64,000 nt of DNA from Lycorma delicatula. Its lineage: Eukaryota; Arthropoda; Insecta; Hemiptera; Fulgoridae. The stretch lies in assembly GCF_047948215.1 (NCBI RefSeq), contig NC_134465.1:18062022-18126021 (forward strand), read 5' to 3'. The position numbers were made by a program, and so were the translations under genes. Below, one piece after another: positions 47,153 through 58,262 of the stretch. Numbering within the stretch: position 1 is the first letter of the stretch; the number at the start of each line of letters is the position of its first letter. The notes under the pieces were generated by a model. That model was not told the DNA's origin and did no database searches. It worked only from the letters and a program-made list of their open reading frames with translations.

Positions 47153-47464
47153 TTATTCATTTATTTTATAAAACATAAAAAAACACACATAGTGCCCTTT
47201 GATTTGTTTTAATTCTTCTTCAGACAGCACTATATTATGCGATGAGCTTAAGTAAAAACATCCGAGACGATCTTGAGATGATACGAAAAGCCACCGGAAA
47301 TATTTAACGTTCGGCAGAGTGCTTTTCAAAAAATCGAGTGGGACTGTGTCGAGGCGCACGGCCGTCGGTTTAACGTGAAACGTTACAGACCTTGGATGAA
47401 GTTCCTCCGAGCTACACACCGACGAACTTATCTGTAGAGTTAAACGGGAGAGCCACCGTCGCAT
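47153..47464 (-). CDS. Hypothetical ORF, 103 codons, in GC-rich island
   Basis: A minus-strand open frame with well-mixed composition: MRRWLSRLTLQISSSVCSSE, VTFHVKPTAVRLDTVPLDFL, KSTLPNVKYFRWLFVSSQDR, LGCFYLSSSHNIVLSEEELK, QIKGHYV, then a hydrophobic AT-rich end. The part from SVTFH to EELKQIKG is the most protein-like unassigned stretch in the window. I do not recognise a domain; it is not a cadherin repeat. It could be an exon of a gene starting in the island at 47.6-48.2 kb or a relic of a mobile element. A 30-bp imperfect inverted repeat (47418-47548) overlaps its start, which argues for a mobile or hairpin origin. Confidence 0.3.
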   Translation of the reverse strand: MRRWLSRLTLQISSSVCSSEELHPRSVTFHVKPTAVRLDTVPLDFLKSTLPNVKYFRWLFVSSQDRLGCFYLSSSHNIVLSEEELKQIKGHYVCFFMFYKINE

Positions 47465-47617
47465 TTTTTTTTAACAAAAAAGTTTCCGGTGGAAAATTTT
47501 AGTTCCTTCATTTGGCCGACTCTACAGATAAATTTGTCGGTCTGTAAGTAAGCGTGTCACTTTTAGCGTATTGAACTGAAATAAAAACGAGACCTTAACC
47601 GCGTACTAAATTTAATG

Positions 47618-47860
47618 TTAACGTAAAACAGATACTACATGGTAGATATTTATTTCGACTAACATTCGACGACAATTTTGTTCAATATCGGTCTGATATG
47701 AGGAGTAGAAGACATAATAAGGAGCGGTAGAGGTGCTTGCGCCGTCGGCGTCGTTCACAGAGTGCGTCTCGCCGGCTTTGCGTCGCTCCCGAAACAGTCT
47801 CGCTCGCTCGGTACCGGACATCGGGGCACCGATGCGTGGTCCATAACCTCCCCTTTCCAA
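47618..47860 (-). CDS. Hypothetical ORF, 80 codons, basic N-terminus
   Basis: A minus-strand frame in the GC-rich island. The internal start MSGTERARLFRERRKAGE resembles the basic RxRxFRERRK segment found at the start of several insect repeat-encoded and regulatory proteins. It is followed by NDADGASTSTAPYYVF, and the final 20 codons look like non-coding read-through. A splice out of the frame near STSTAPYY is conceivable. No family assigned. It may be a first coding exon or part of an unrecognised transposon. Confidence 0.3.
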   Translation of the reverse strand: MERGGYGPRIGAPMSGTERARLFRERRKAGETHSVNDADGASTSTAPYYVFYSSYQTDIEQNCRRMLVEINIYHVVSVLR

Positions 47861-48165
47861 CGATATGCGTAATTTATATTTCCGGCTGGCTTTTACGCGA
47901 GCTGAGGCTTGCTTATTGAATTTTTATACTTTTTTACACGTTTTCTTTAATTTTTTACGCGTAAATATTATCCGAAATACAGTTATTATCGATCTATTTC
48001 GATAAACCCTTAACAGAAATCACCTCGCTATCACGTCTTAGTTATGGGCTACACTGAATGGAAATGAGTGAGAGCGCCAGGTTTGGCCGATCTGCGCTCG
48101 GCTCCCTTCCCAACAACCCGCTCGATGCGGTCTGAAAGTTGTATCGGCGAGCTGACCGTGTAAGT
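47861..48165 (+). promoter_or_regulatory. GC- and CpG-rich block, possible 5' exon or promoter
   Basis: 48040-48165 is strongly CpG-rich (GCCGATCTGCGCTCGGCTCC, GCTCGATGCGG, TATCGGCGAGC) in an otherwise AT-rich context. It ends at CTGACCGT/GTAAGTTATA, a consensus plus-strand splice donor. With the GC-rich stretch 47170-47900 to its left it forms an island of about 1 kb. That could mark a transcription start for a plus-strand transcript, for a minus-strand one, or for both. No TATA box or initiator can be assigned with confidence. Confidence 0.3.
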
Positions 48166-49504
48166 TATAAAATGACACCGCATTTACGTCTCTGAAACTA
48201 ATACTTAGAGAGTTATTAAGACAGGACGATATAAGGCTTTCATTAAGCTACAAATTTCTGTTCTGGTACCCGTATGTTTCGATGTGATTTTAAAGACGTT
48301 TCACGTGGAAAAGTATGAAATAAATTCTGAAAATCAACTTTTAACCCGTAAAAATATTTTCCCGATGTTATACATATATATTAAAATATCTAGGAAAACA
48401 ATGACGATCTTATATTATTGATAGAACTATATTTCAAATAACAAACATTACGACTAAAGGAAATTTCCGATATATATCAATAATTCATCGGGGAATGAGA
48501 AAATATAAATTAATATGATATGAAATAACAGTTAAGTGACAGGAAGAAGATGAGTGAGCGCCATGATTAAATTAGTATACTATATTATATTACTGTATTT
48601 AATACCTACTTGCCTATAACGCTTTGAATTATTCTATTATACAAGCTTTAATATAATAGATGCATAATAATAAGACGGGTTTTCAAATACGACTAAACAT
48701 TTGTACATTCCACAAACTCCTTAATAATACACACAGATTACACTCAGTACTATAATATGTAATATTTATGGCAAATATTATGACGTTTTATTAATACCGT
48801 AACATATATGTATTCCAATAGTTGATGTCAGATTTGTTTAATATCATATGTATGTTATCTAATTAATCACTAAAATACACTGTTTAGTATATTTGCTCTA
48901 ACAATACTATTATATTACAAATATTATGATAATAATCTAACTTATAACAGACATGTTTATTTATTATCAAAGACATTTACTGGTAAATATGAAACCTAAT
49001 AATGGAATTCTAGTTTTACGGGATATAAAAGTGAAACGATTGAAATTTTCAACTTTTCATTGGAGTGAGAAAGAGAAATTATTAGACCGTAAAACAAAAA
49101 TGTATTCGTAAAATAAAATATAATTAAAAATCTAAATAAAATTTGACTTTGAATTCAAATACTGGATTATACTAAAGAGAAAAAAACATTTAAACAAAGA
49201 TGTAATATATAATTCTCGAACGTATCATTACGAAAAAATTATTAAAAAAATAATTAACAATTCATTAAAAACTACAACAAATTTTATTTTTCATTTCCGT
49301 TTTAAAATTTCGAATTTTGAAATCAAATTAAAACTAAGCGTTTACCAAAAATTCCTGTAATTAAATCATAGGGAAACGTTAAATACTTCTAGAATTTAAA
49401 AGTATTACTTTTATGAAATAACGAATAGTAACAAAAGGTAAATATTAAAAAACACAACTGCCAACAAAAAAATACTGCTCTTTAATATAGAATAGTTAGT
49501 ATTT
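48166..49504. other. AT-rich, nothing recognised
   Basis: No repeat copy, ORF or RNA gene recognised. Confidence 0.5.
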
Positions 49505-49810
49505 GTCACCGAATAGCTTCGACGGCACGTGGCACTTGGTAGCCCTGAAAAGGGCAGTTTTTGTCGTCGAATGCTCGGGGAGAACCGCCTCGGTCGCGCC
49601 GGCGAAGGACGACCGATCCACGGAACCGAAGGACTGAGGGCCACGCTGTAGTGGGGACCCGACTGCCGCTGAGGGAAAGCCCGGTCTGACTTCAATGGAC
49701 GAGCCGCAATTCCCCGACTTCGCCGGAGATCAGCTTCCGGACCCAACAGCCCTTCTCAGGGCTACCGTAAGGTTAGTAATTACAACGAGCTGTCGAAGGC
49801 ATTCGGCGAC
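49505..49810. repeat. GC-rich palindromic unit with two histone-type stem-loops
   Basis: A 306-bp GC-rich island with inverted ends: left GTCACCGAATAGCTTCGAC, right (minus strand) GTCGCCGAATGCCTTCGAC. Further in, each arm has a hairpin. On the right arm AGCCCTTCTCAGGGCT (49748-49763, 6-bp stem, TCTC loop) is preceded by ACCCAAC and followed by ACC. On the left arm, read on the minus strand, GCCCTTTTCAGGGC (49542-49555) is followed by TACC. The metazoan histone 3' stem-loop consensus is a 6-bp stem around UUUC with CCAAA before and ACC after, so both match it closely and point outward. No histone coding sequence lies between them. It may be a rearranged relic of histone gene ends or a mobile element whose termini fold this way. 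Confidence 0.5.
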
Positions 49811-49825
49811 TATATATATATATTT

Positions 49826-49950
49826 ATGATTTTATTAGCCTGTGATACTCCTAGTAACGCAAGGGGATCCGAACTCGAGGTCATAATCAAAATCGGTTCA
49901 GCCGTTGAGCTGCCACGGTGGAAAAACATACATATATACACCCTAAATAT
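49826..49950 (+). repeat. RTE-like LINE 3' tail
   Basis: The plus-strand text CCGAACTCGAGGTCATAATC followed by AAAATCGGTTCAGCCGTTGA and a CATACATATATACACC tail is what I associate with 3' ends of RTE-type LINEs in insects. Only the tail is present. Confidence 0.45.
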
Positions 49951-52409
49951 ATTTCACTCGTTTTTGGGCAACCAAGTAAAAAATAACCGTTCTATCGTAA
50001 ACAAAAACGGGGTACTTTTATGGTATACCGGCGCCATTTAATAATAGTTTAAATACCCAATTTATTTATATTTTGATATAGAAATGCTATTTAGAAAACG
50101 AGAACCCGTTCCAGAAAATACTCGATGCAACAAGCACACCTGGCTGCCGGATATCGCTATGTAGCACTTAATAAGTAAATCTTTCAGTTATCTTTAAGTT
50201 GAAATAATGCACTTGCACGTAAATTAGCGATGAATACATTCTTTCAAAAAAAAAAAAAAAAACAGACACCGATTTGAAGGGAACAAATGGTGGCGCCGGT
50301 ATTCGATAAAAGTACCAAAAAACGTTTTATGTTACTGTTATGCAAAATTTAGTTATTTACAATCAAAAAAACGTATCGGTAGATAAATTCCTTTGATTCT
50401 ATCTATATAAACTATATTTTATACAGAAACATATAAATGTTCTAAATCTCATCGATTCCAATCTTTACCGATAATGTAATTAAAAAATTTATTTTTTATT
50501 AAATAATCAAAAGCTAATATTTTTATTCTTTAGATAGAAAAGCGACCTTAAAAATTAGACCTAATAAAATTGAGACACTAAAACTACGATAAAGCCGGAA
50601 GTATTTTATTCGGCAAAAACCCTAACACTGCAGCAAAGACCTAATAGAAAATCGAAAAAAGTAAGAACAATTATAAGAAAAACTTAAGCGCTAAATTTCA
50701 AAATAATCAGGTAAAATTAATTCCAAATTACAAACTTTATACTAAAATTGAAAAACTGTTAAACCACGATAAGGAAAAGACGAATTGCATTTTACTCCCG
50801 TTTGTTTAGAATCAGTAACAGTAACAATGACTACCAAACAAATTTTTAAATTCTTCCGAGTAAAAAAACTAAAGATAAACGGTTCACACAAGTCCAAGAA
50901 GACCTAAAAGGACTGAAGATAATTAAGAAATTATAAAAGAAAGAAACATTTTAAAGAAAGTATTAAATGATGAAAATAAAGTTTCCAAGAAGCGCCAAAA
51001 CGCAAGAACAGAGCTGAACTTTCTGAAGATCGAAGGAAAGAGATATAAAAAAGAATGAAGTACCGGACAGACAGAAAAACAGAAAAAAGCAACCGAAAAT
51101 AAATAAATGATGTAACGTGTTGCAAGGTGAACTATTCTGGGAGGGGGGGGGACTTAATATGTTAGTACACCGTATGGATAGAATACGTTTATTTACGTTA
51201 GTCTGAAAATAATTTTTTTGGAGATTTTTTCATTTGATTTTGACCCAAAAAATTAATGGAATTCGGCTGGCGGTAATAATAAATGATCTTAACGTGGTCT
51301 TCAGTAATAAATTTAACGAATATAAAAGAAACAATTAAAAAAAAGAAATAATTTTCCAACATCGTTGTGTAGAAAGATTAAACATAAGGTTTAGAAAAAC
51401 AAAAAACAGAAATCATAATTTATAGATACTAGATTTAATACAAACAAATAAAACAGCAGCAGGACGTTGTTTGATACGCTATAAAGCACACATGTTACAA
51501 TTTCCAGATAGAACTGAGCTTGGAAACACTGACCGACCAGCACGGGTACGTTTCACCAACTACTAGCAGAGTATGAGATAATCGGCACCGATGTACACCG
51601 CAAACCCGACCGCATGATCGCTTCGACATGCCTTCACGTGCTTAAAGCAACACCAGAATGAACGCGTAGAGTTTATGCAGCTAACCACACGCATTTATAC
51701 ATATTCACACAAACCCACGGGGACATATGTGTAAACTACTTGCTTCGACACGCCGGTCTGTTTATCTATCACAATAACACAAAAAACACATACTCATTTT
51801 TTCTACAAACAATTACACACTTCCAAATGAAAAAATAAATAGAATTTATATTACACCAGTGATTTTAAACGATAGAAGAGACAGGTCACCGAGATGAAGG
51901 AAATATATTTCGAGGATTCATTATAGTTTTAATATTAATTGACTTACTTGATTTTGATTTTTTACTCTTTAGGTCAAATTACAACTTGAAATAAATAAAT
52001 ACAGCTAGCTATCCTTCAACAGATAAACCAGCCTTGAAAACAGTGGCGTTAACTTAACCCTATAGAATAAAAATATTTCGTTTGACGAAACGAAAATTAA
52101 ATCACCTGTATCTATAACGGTTTTACGTGTAGGTAATATAAACTTAACCTAAGGCAAACTTTGACGATGTTCGTCGTAAAATTCATTAATTATTGAAGTG
52201 TCGAATTCTTTCACTTCTTATTTATTACGACGGAATAAAATCATTAATCGTAATTATTTAAAACTTCACTAGTAGTTTTTTTTTAACTTTTATTTGTTTT
52301 AACTCCTGATCTAACTGAAATCTGATATATACTATCCCCTTTCCAGCAGGTAAATAAATAAAAAAATATTAGTGTTTTAATTTTATTAAAATTAAAAAAA
52401 ACTACTTAA
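49951..52409. other. No gene recognised
   Basis: CpG-containing AT-rich DNA. 51460-51780 is richer in G+C (GACCGACCAGCACGGGTACG, CCGCAAACCCGACCGCATGA) and unlike its flanks, with no ORF of note on either strand. A nine-G run lies at 51142-51150. Nothing identified. Confidence 0.45.
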
Positions 52410-53243
52410 CAGGTTGACTGCCATGAGACATTAAATGATGTCTCAGCCACATCAATCCCTTATTGCTACGAGACATCAAATGATGTCTCAATGTAACGTC
52501 ACACTTAAGATACAATATTATAGTTTATTTGTAATTTTTTGTGCCAAATTACATATTATTTTAAAGAAAAAATTCTGTATATTATTGTATTGTATGTAGC
52601 AGAGACGTTTTTCTTTATATTTGAAATTAAAGAATGTTTTTTTTTTTTTTTGAAAATCACAAAATAAAAATAAAATAACATAACTGCAAAGTGTTGAAAT
52701 AAAATAAGAATTAATTTTAGTTGTTTACTGACAAAGTTTAATTATATTTAAAAACCAAGTACTCTTAAAAATATTAAATTCAAAATTTACTTTAAAAATC
52801 TCAATTCAAAGCATAATTATCAGTAATGTGCGATTTTATTACAGAAGAGAGTGACTTTTACTAATTTATGTTAAAAAAAGTATAGCGATTAATAAAAACA
52901 GTATTCAAACAATTCTGGAGTTGTAGAATTAAAAATAAATACCATCAGTTGTTAGCAAGTAAAATATATTATAATTCGATTAAAATAAGTTAAATATTCT
53001 GTGACATCAATCGGTGTCTCGTTGTCCACGGTTGCTATGAGACACACATTGATGTCTCAACCTTATTTTTGAACATTTCAAAAAGTAAAGTTGCAAAGTG
53101 AAATCGGTATCAAAAATTATTAATAGTAAATCAAAACCTTCATTGAAATTGAAAAAAAAGGACGGCAGCACGGTGGATATTTTTAGCAAAATAAGTATAT
53201 CAGCCCTGGAAATGTCGCATTTATCACTGTGGCAATCAACCTG
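52410..53243. mobile_element. piggyBac-type nonautonomous element, 834 bp
   Basis: Flanked by TTAA on both sides (52406-52409, 53244-53247). The ends are inverted: left CAGGTTGACTGCCATGAGAC; right (minus strand) CAGGTTGATTGCCACAGTGA. Near the left end are two palindromes, 52425-52444 and 52470-52489 (the second is GAGACATCAAATGATGTCTC), each preceded by TGCYAY. Near the right end two related ones lie at 53001-53020 and 53039-53058. TTAA targets with subterminal repeats are the hallmark of piggyBac elements. The interior is AT-rich without a transposase. Confidence 0.85.
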
Positions 53244-53317
53244 TTAAAAAAATAATAAAAGTTAACTTAAATACAAGCAGGATATGATCTACTGGTGAAA
53301 ATAAAGAAGAAATTTCA

Positions 53318-53720
53318 TATATAGGTTCGGAAACGCTTAGTTAACGAGTGTCGGCTGGCGAAAGATTTCGCCCTGATCTCTGCGCCGTCTGTAAAATTAA
53401 AGAATACTATAGTTCGTGGAAACCCAAATTATTAAGGGGTACATTTAAAGGTTTTAAATGAAATAAGAGCTGAAAAACTAAAGAAAAAAAAGTTTAAGAA
53501 CTTCATTTTTATGATTTTCAAGAAATTTGGGGTTAAAGATGAACGTTTGGGGTCGAAAAACACCGTTTTATGTTTGGCATAAAATAAATTTGTTAAATGG
53601 GTAATAACACGTAAAAGTTTAAAAAAAAACTTGAATAAGTATTTGATTTTGAGTAAAATGATATGAATTAAATTTACTGAAACTAAATACAAAATAAGAA
53701 TTTCGAAGTTAATTAAAAAC
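53318..53720 (+). repeat. Interspersed repeat sharing segments with 58.4-61 kb
   Basis: Starts ATAGGTTCGGAAACGCTTAG and contains GTGTCGGCTGGCGAAAGATT, whose core GGCGAAAGATTTCGCC is a perfect 7-bp-arm palindrome. The same roughly 60-bp block recurs at 60785-60845. Further right, GGGTAATAACACGTAAAAGT and the following text match 59110-59230. No coding potential. Confidence 0.65.
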
Positions 53721-54204
53721 AAAATGGTGATAGATTCTAATCAGGTTAAAACCGTAAATTACATTAAGTTAGGATATATGTTTTTATTTAAGTTATTTTT
53801 ATTCTTTTTTTTTTAAGTCGAAATTAAAAAAACCTGCATTTAAAAACCATTTCAATTCCTTTTTTTAAATTTTTGCTTTCAGGATTCACCGTTAATCTGA
53901 AGCGATTTAATAATTTTTTTGGTGCATTTTTTAAAAGAACATTTTTATTACTTTTAAATGTTATTTTAATTTTAAAGTACGGGTAGGCCAATAAAATAAA
54001 CCGAAAAGGAAAGAAACATATTGATAAAATAAGAAAAAGGATGACAGCCACAGAAATAAAGAGAATACTATCGAGCATGGATGTCTGGATTGTTGTAAAA
54101 TCGTATAATTTCTTTTATAATCGCTATTTTAACTTTTTTAATTACTGCGAAATTTCCCTCAAAAAGAAATTAGAAATCAGGATAGTTTTAACATTTTTTT
54201 TTTA

Positions 54205-54895
54205 CTTTCTTGTACGAAGTAAAGTATTGTAATCGCGAAAAATTTCGGTTTTCAGATTTCAGCGGGAATATCTATTTTCACCATTCCTGAATACATTTTG
54301 ATTAGTTACGGCGTGACGTCTGTACGTATACGCACACACGTGTGTGCGTTGTACGTATGTATAACTCAAAGATGATTAACCGTAGGATGTTGAAATTTTG
54401 GATTTAGGACTGTTGTAACATCTAGTTGAGCACTTCCCCTTTTGAGTGGAATCGACTGGATCAAACGTGTTCAAAAAAGCCCAAAATCCAAAAAAATTGG
54501 GTTTTGAACTTTTTCGTAAATACAGTAATGCATTCATTGAGAGCTTTTTAACGATGTATCATAAGTTGTACTTATTTTCATCGGTTCCAGAAGTTATAGC
54601 CAAATGAAATTTTGATTAATGAAATATTTGGATTTACAAGGGTAAAGCACATCGGTTCATCCGACTTCATTAACTTTTTTTAAACTTTTTTTTTAATTTA
54701 AATATATTGACTTATTAATAATTATTAACCTCAGATTGTAAAAAAAAATTACAATAAATAATAATAAAAAAAAAAATATTAGAAGTTATTAATGAAATAG
54801 CATTTTATGTACTTTTCGTTTAAAAAAAAAAGTGTGAATATGTGATTTAATAGGCGTACAATGTAGTCATGTGGGGTCCACATCACATTTTTCAT
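54205..54895 (+). repeat. B-box repeat family, copy 4 (most complete)
   Basis: A plus-strand copy running from TTTCTTGTACGAAGTAAAGT through GATCGCGAAA-type text, CGTAGGATGTTGAAATTTTG, GTAACATCTAGTTGAGCACT and CATCGGTTCATCCGACTTCA (B box with a deletion), to an AT-rich part and the end block AATAGGCGTACAATGTAGTC, GGGTCCACATCAC. About 690 bp. It serves, with 59563-60240, as the reference for family length. Confidence 0.8.
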
Positions 54896-55804
54896 TATCA
54901 AATAATAATATAAAATTAGGCAAAGATGACAAATATCTTCAGTCGTCTATGAAGACAATTTTATTTTTCAGTCTCTTGAGAAACAAAGGTGAATATCCTA
55001 AGCGGATAAGAACAAAACCAAATCTTACTTCATTTTTTTTTCTTTTATTTAAGGCGCACACTATGGAACAACAGCTAACTTGACATTTGAGCTAAACAGA
55101 CTTTTGAGAAAATTTCGTTTGAAGTATTAGATAACATCAGAATAAAAAAGACGATGTTTTAAGCAAAACCCGTCAACTATCATTTAGCGAATAAACGTTT
55201 TGCGCAACAACTAACTCGTTGTGCAGTAGTACATCAAGGTTAGGTAGTAAAACAGTTCGCCCTTCTACCCCGGATTCCTATCTAGAATAGTATGTTCTTG
55301 AAATATCTCCTACTATTTTACCCTTTTTTTTTTCAGAAAAACAAGAACCAACTCGTCAAAAATAATATAACTATTTATTACACTTTATAAAAATAATTAT
55401 CTACTTTACTATAAAAATACTTTTAAAAAAAATATTGACGTCTGTCGAGTTACCCCTTAATGCACGGAAGCCCGTATGTGATGTCATTCATATTTTTATT
55501 TGGTCAAATTAAACCGTTGCATACATATTTACAACTCCTAAAACATTTTATAAGAAACAAAATAGTATTTATTTCACATTAGTTGCGCTTTAATGTTCCG
55601 TAACAGTCATAAAAATTGTCTACAAATTAAACTCGTATCTATAAATACATAACAACCTCGTGAGTCAATTATAATCAACGCCCAGCAAAAACTTCTGAAG
55701 ATAAATTAATGAAAATTATTCTTACAGTGTACCTGCACACTCGGAAAAGATTTTCTGAAATTCCGAATTTAAAGGGTTAAATGGAGTAACAATGAAATCT
55801 ACAA
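54896..55804. other. No gene recognised
   Basis: AT-rich with moderate CpG. A short open frame at 54871-55083 overlaps the end of the repeat and is not protein-like. Nothing else identified. Confidence 0.5.
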
Positions 55805-56275
55805 TTTTTACTTCCTTGTTCGAAATAAAGGAAGTATTGTGATCGCGAAAAATCTTAGTTTTCAGATTTCTACGGAAATATCCATTTTGACTATCCATGA
55901 ATCCGATATTTTGACTAATTTCGGCGTGCGTCTGTACGTTATGTATCTCACATACCTCAAAAACGATTAGCCGTAGGATGTTGGAATTTTGGATTTAGGT
56001 GTGTTGTAACACCTTGTTGTACACCCCCCCCCCCCTTTTGATTGCAATTGACTTGACCATAAATGTCCAAAATCAAAAGAATTTGGATTTTGGACTTTTT
56101 CTTAACTGCAGTAATAAGCCCCCATTGAGAGGTTTGGTATACTAGGTCAACTATATATCACATTTTACTTATATTCATCGGTTCCAGAGTTATGGCGAAT
56201 AAAATTTTAATTAATGAAATATTTTGATCTTACAAGGAGAAGGAACGTCGGTTCGAATTCACCTTCATTTCCTTT
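55805..56275 (+). repeat. B-box repeat family, copy 5
   Basis: A plus-strand copy from TTTTACTTCCTTGTTCGAAA to CGTCGGTTCGAATTCACCTT, truncated just after the B box (GGTTCGAATTC). Contains a nine-C run (56025-56033) where other copies have CACCTCCCC. Confidence 0.78.
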
Positions 56276-57479
56276 CAGGCAGATTTCATAAGAAAGCTAC
56301 CTATTGTAATGGATATCATGATTTAATTTCCGGAAAATTTCGACATATCTTCGCGTTCCTCAGATCCCAAAACCACCGTCAATTCAAAAGTTTATATATA
56401 TACTTTTTTTTTCACTTTCTTATGGTCATGAAAACTGCCGTAATTTTGCGCCAATCACTTTCAAATTGTTCCCTAAAAATAACTCGACCCAAAATCTCGG
56501 TTGAGTTCGTTAACGGCCAAAATCGGACCATGGGGGTGGAAATGGGGTGGCTTTTTCGAAAAAAACAAAATATCGCTATAACTTTCTCATAAACTAAAAT
56601 GTCGAATTCGTTTAAAGTTCCTACTATATAATAAGGGCCTAAAACGTATGTACAAAGTTTTTCGATATCACCAATCATTGTCCTAGGGGGTAGAAAAAAT
56701 GGGGTTTCGAAGACAAAAAAAAAATCATATCTACCTTAATAGGCGCAGTATCAAATCGGTTTAATGCTGTCGTTAGTCCTGTAAACGTTACCTAAAACTG
56801 TTGTCTGAAATTGTTACGTTCCACTATGCCGTCGGGTGCTGCTACCTAGCGAGGTCTAGTCTCCACGACAAGCTCGGTCAGGCGATCTGATCACGCCCCC
56901 TACTACGTCATAATGCCGAAGGGAGTGGTCATTATGAGATAGCGACTTATTCATTCGGCGCTCAAATCTGATCGGTTACGTCATACTCTTAGTCCGGATG
57001 GACTCCATTCCATTCTTTGTTCGGATTAACGTTAGCTGCAATGTCTTATTAATTTTTAATTTTTATATGTCGAAGTTATAGGTTATATTATAATTCATTT
57101 CATTAACTGTCAAGACGAAAATTCATTAAACCGTTACTCGATAAACAACAAGGCGTAGTCTTCATTCATCACCTATGAACATACAGTCCAACCTCGCTTT
57201 AAAATCTACCGCAACGTGTTAACGATCTTCAGACGAGATCGTTCATAACAAAAATAATTTTTGATATGAACAACCCTTACAGCAAGGGATGACCAAAACG
57301 TTCCTGGAATTGTAAGACGGGGCTTGTCGTACGGTGAACATGTGAAACTTTTTCAAATGAAACCGTTGTCGTATCGAGTAAATTTGAAGTTTTTCTTTAC
57401 TTTAATGTGAACATTTTTTTTATCCCCTATTTAGCATCGGTGATATCTACCTTCGCCTTCCGACATGCCGAAAGGAAAT
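56276..57479. other. No gene recognised; CpG-rich stretch 56.82-57.01 kb
   Basis: 56400-56720 (ACTCGACCCAAAATCTCGGT, GGTGGAAATGGGGTGGC) reads like a non-coding repeat. 56820-57010 is GC- and CpG-rich (CCGTCGGGTGCTGC, CTCGGTCAGGCGATCTGATC) without an ORF. At 57185 the phrase CAGTCCAACCTCGCTTTAAA resembles a pogo/Tigger terminus, but no opposite end was found. Confidence 0.4.
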
Positions 57480-57715
57480 TATTTTTTAACTTTGAATTTT
57501 AAATTTAAGTATAATAATTTATTAATAATTACTATCCTGCAATCGTAAAAAAATCGTTAGTATAAATATTTTAATAAAAATAACAAGCAATACGAAAAAA
57601 AATCAGAAGTTATCGGCAAAATAAAATTCTATGTACTTTTAAAAATGTGTATATGTATGTAATTTAATAGGCGTACAAGAAAGTCGATGCGGTGACCGCA
57701 TCAGATTTTTTTAAT
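57480..57715 (+). repeat. B-box repeat family, 3' half (copy 6)
   Basis: Only the part after the B box is present: an AT-rich stretch with AATCGTAAAAAAATCGTTAG and AATCAGAAGTTATCGGCAAA, then the end block TTTAATAGGCGTACAAGAAA and GCGGTGACCGCATCAG. Confidence 0.72.
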
Positions 57716-58149
57716 TTCTCGGTAACAAATGAATATCATCTTTATTTTTTACGCGTATAATCTTCATGGGAATATCCAAAAACCGATTTCTAGAGTTTTT
57801 GAAATTCGACCTTGAATGTTCTGAAGAAAGGTAAAAAAAATGTTAAACGATGATTGAAAATTTTCCCCGTTTCCGACTATATTAAAAGATACATTTAGTA
57901 TATTTTAGGCTTGCAAATACTGTTTGAGATAAATATCTAAAAACCATTTTCGGGTTATTTTGAATTTCAATTTTTTAAGGGGTACGACCTGGCGGCTCAA
58001 CCAACATAATCACTGCCACTTACTGTATGTGTGATGCGACTGGCTGCTAATGTCTCCGGTTAATTGATTGAAAATCAAAAAATTAAAAATGAACGCAACG
58101 GGAAATGCAAGTAACCATATAGAGCGGGCGAAACCCGACAGGGTGCTAG

Positions 58150-58180
<31 letters not shown>

Positions 58181-58184
58181 TTCT

Positions 58185-58262
<78 letters not shown>

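Noticed and set aside
47153..47464. N-terminal exon of the Fat-like cadherin
   Set aside because: No cadherin motif, and no exons for the intervening repeats lie between it and 33362.
49411..49746. 111-codon Arg/Ser/Pro-rich minus-strand frame
   Set aside because: Explained by the GC-rich palindromic unit; no codon or domain pattern of a protein, and no histone-fold sequence.
49505..49810. A histone gene between the two stem-loops
   Set aside because: Only about 190 bases separate the hairpins and no frame on either strand reads as any core or linker histone.
52100..52135. Possible cadherin exon end (VIDTG before a GT donor, minus strand)
   Set aside because: Only about 14 codons are open before a stop, with no other cadherin motif, so it is a chance match.
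57185..57215. pogo/Tigger-like terminus CAGTCCAACCTCGCTTTAAA
   Set aside because: No opposite inverted end or transposase fragment was found nearby.
58149..58262. CRISPR-like or regulatory palindrome
   Set aside because: A simple-sequence microsatellite; the symmetry arises from CA, TA and TG runs.
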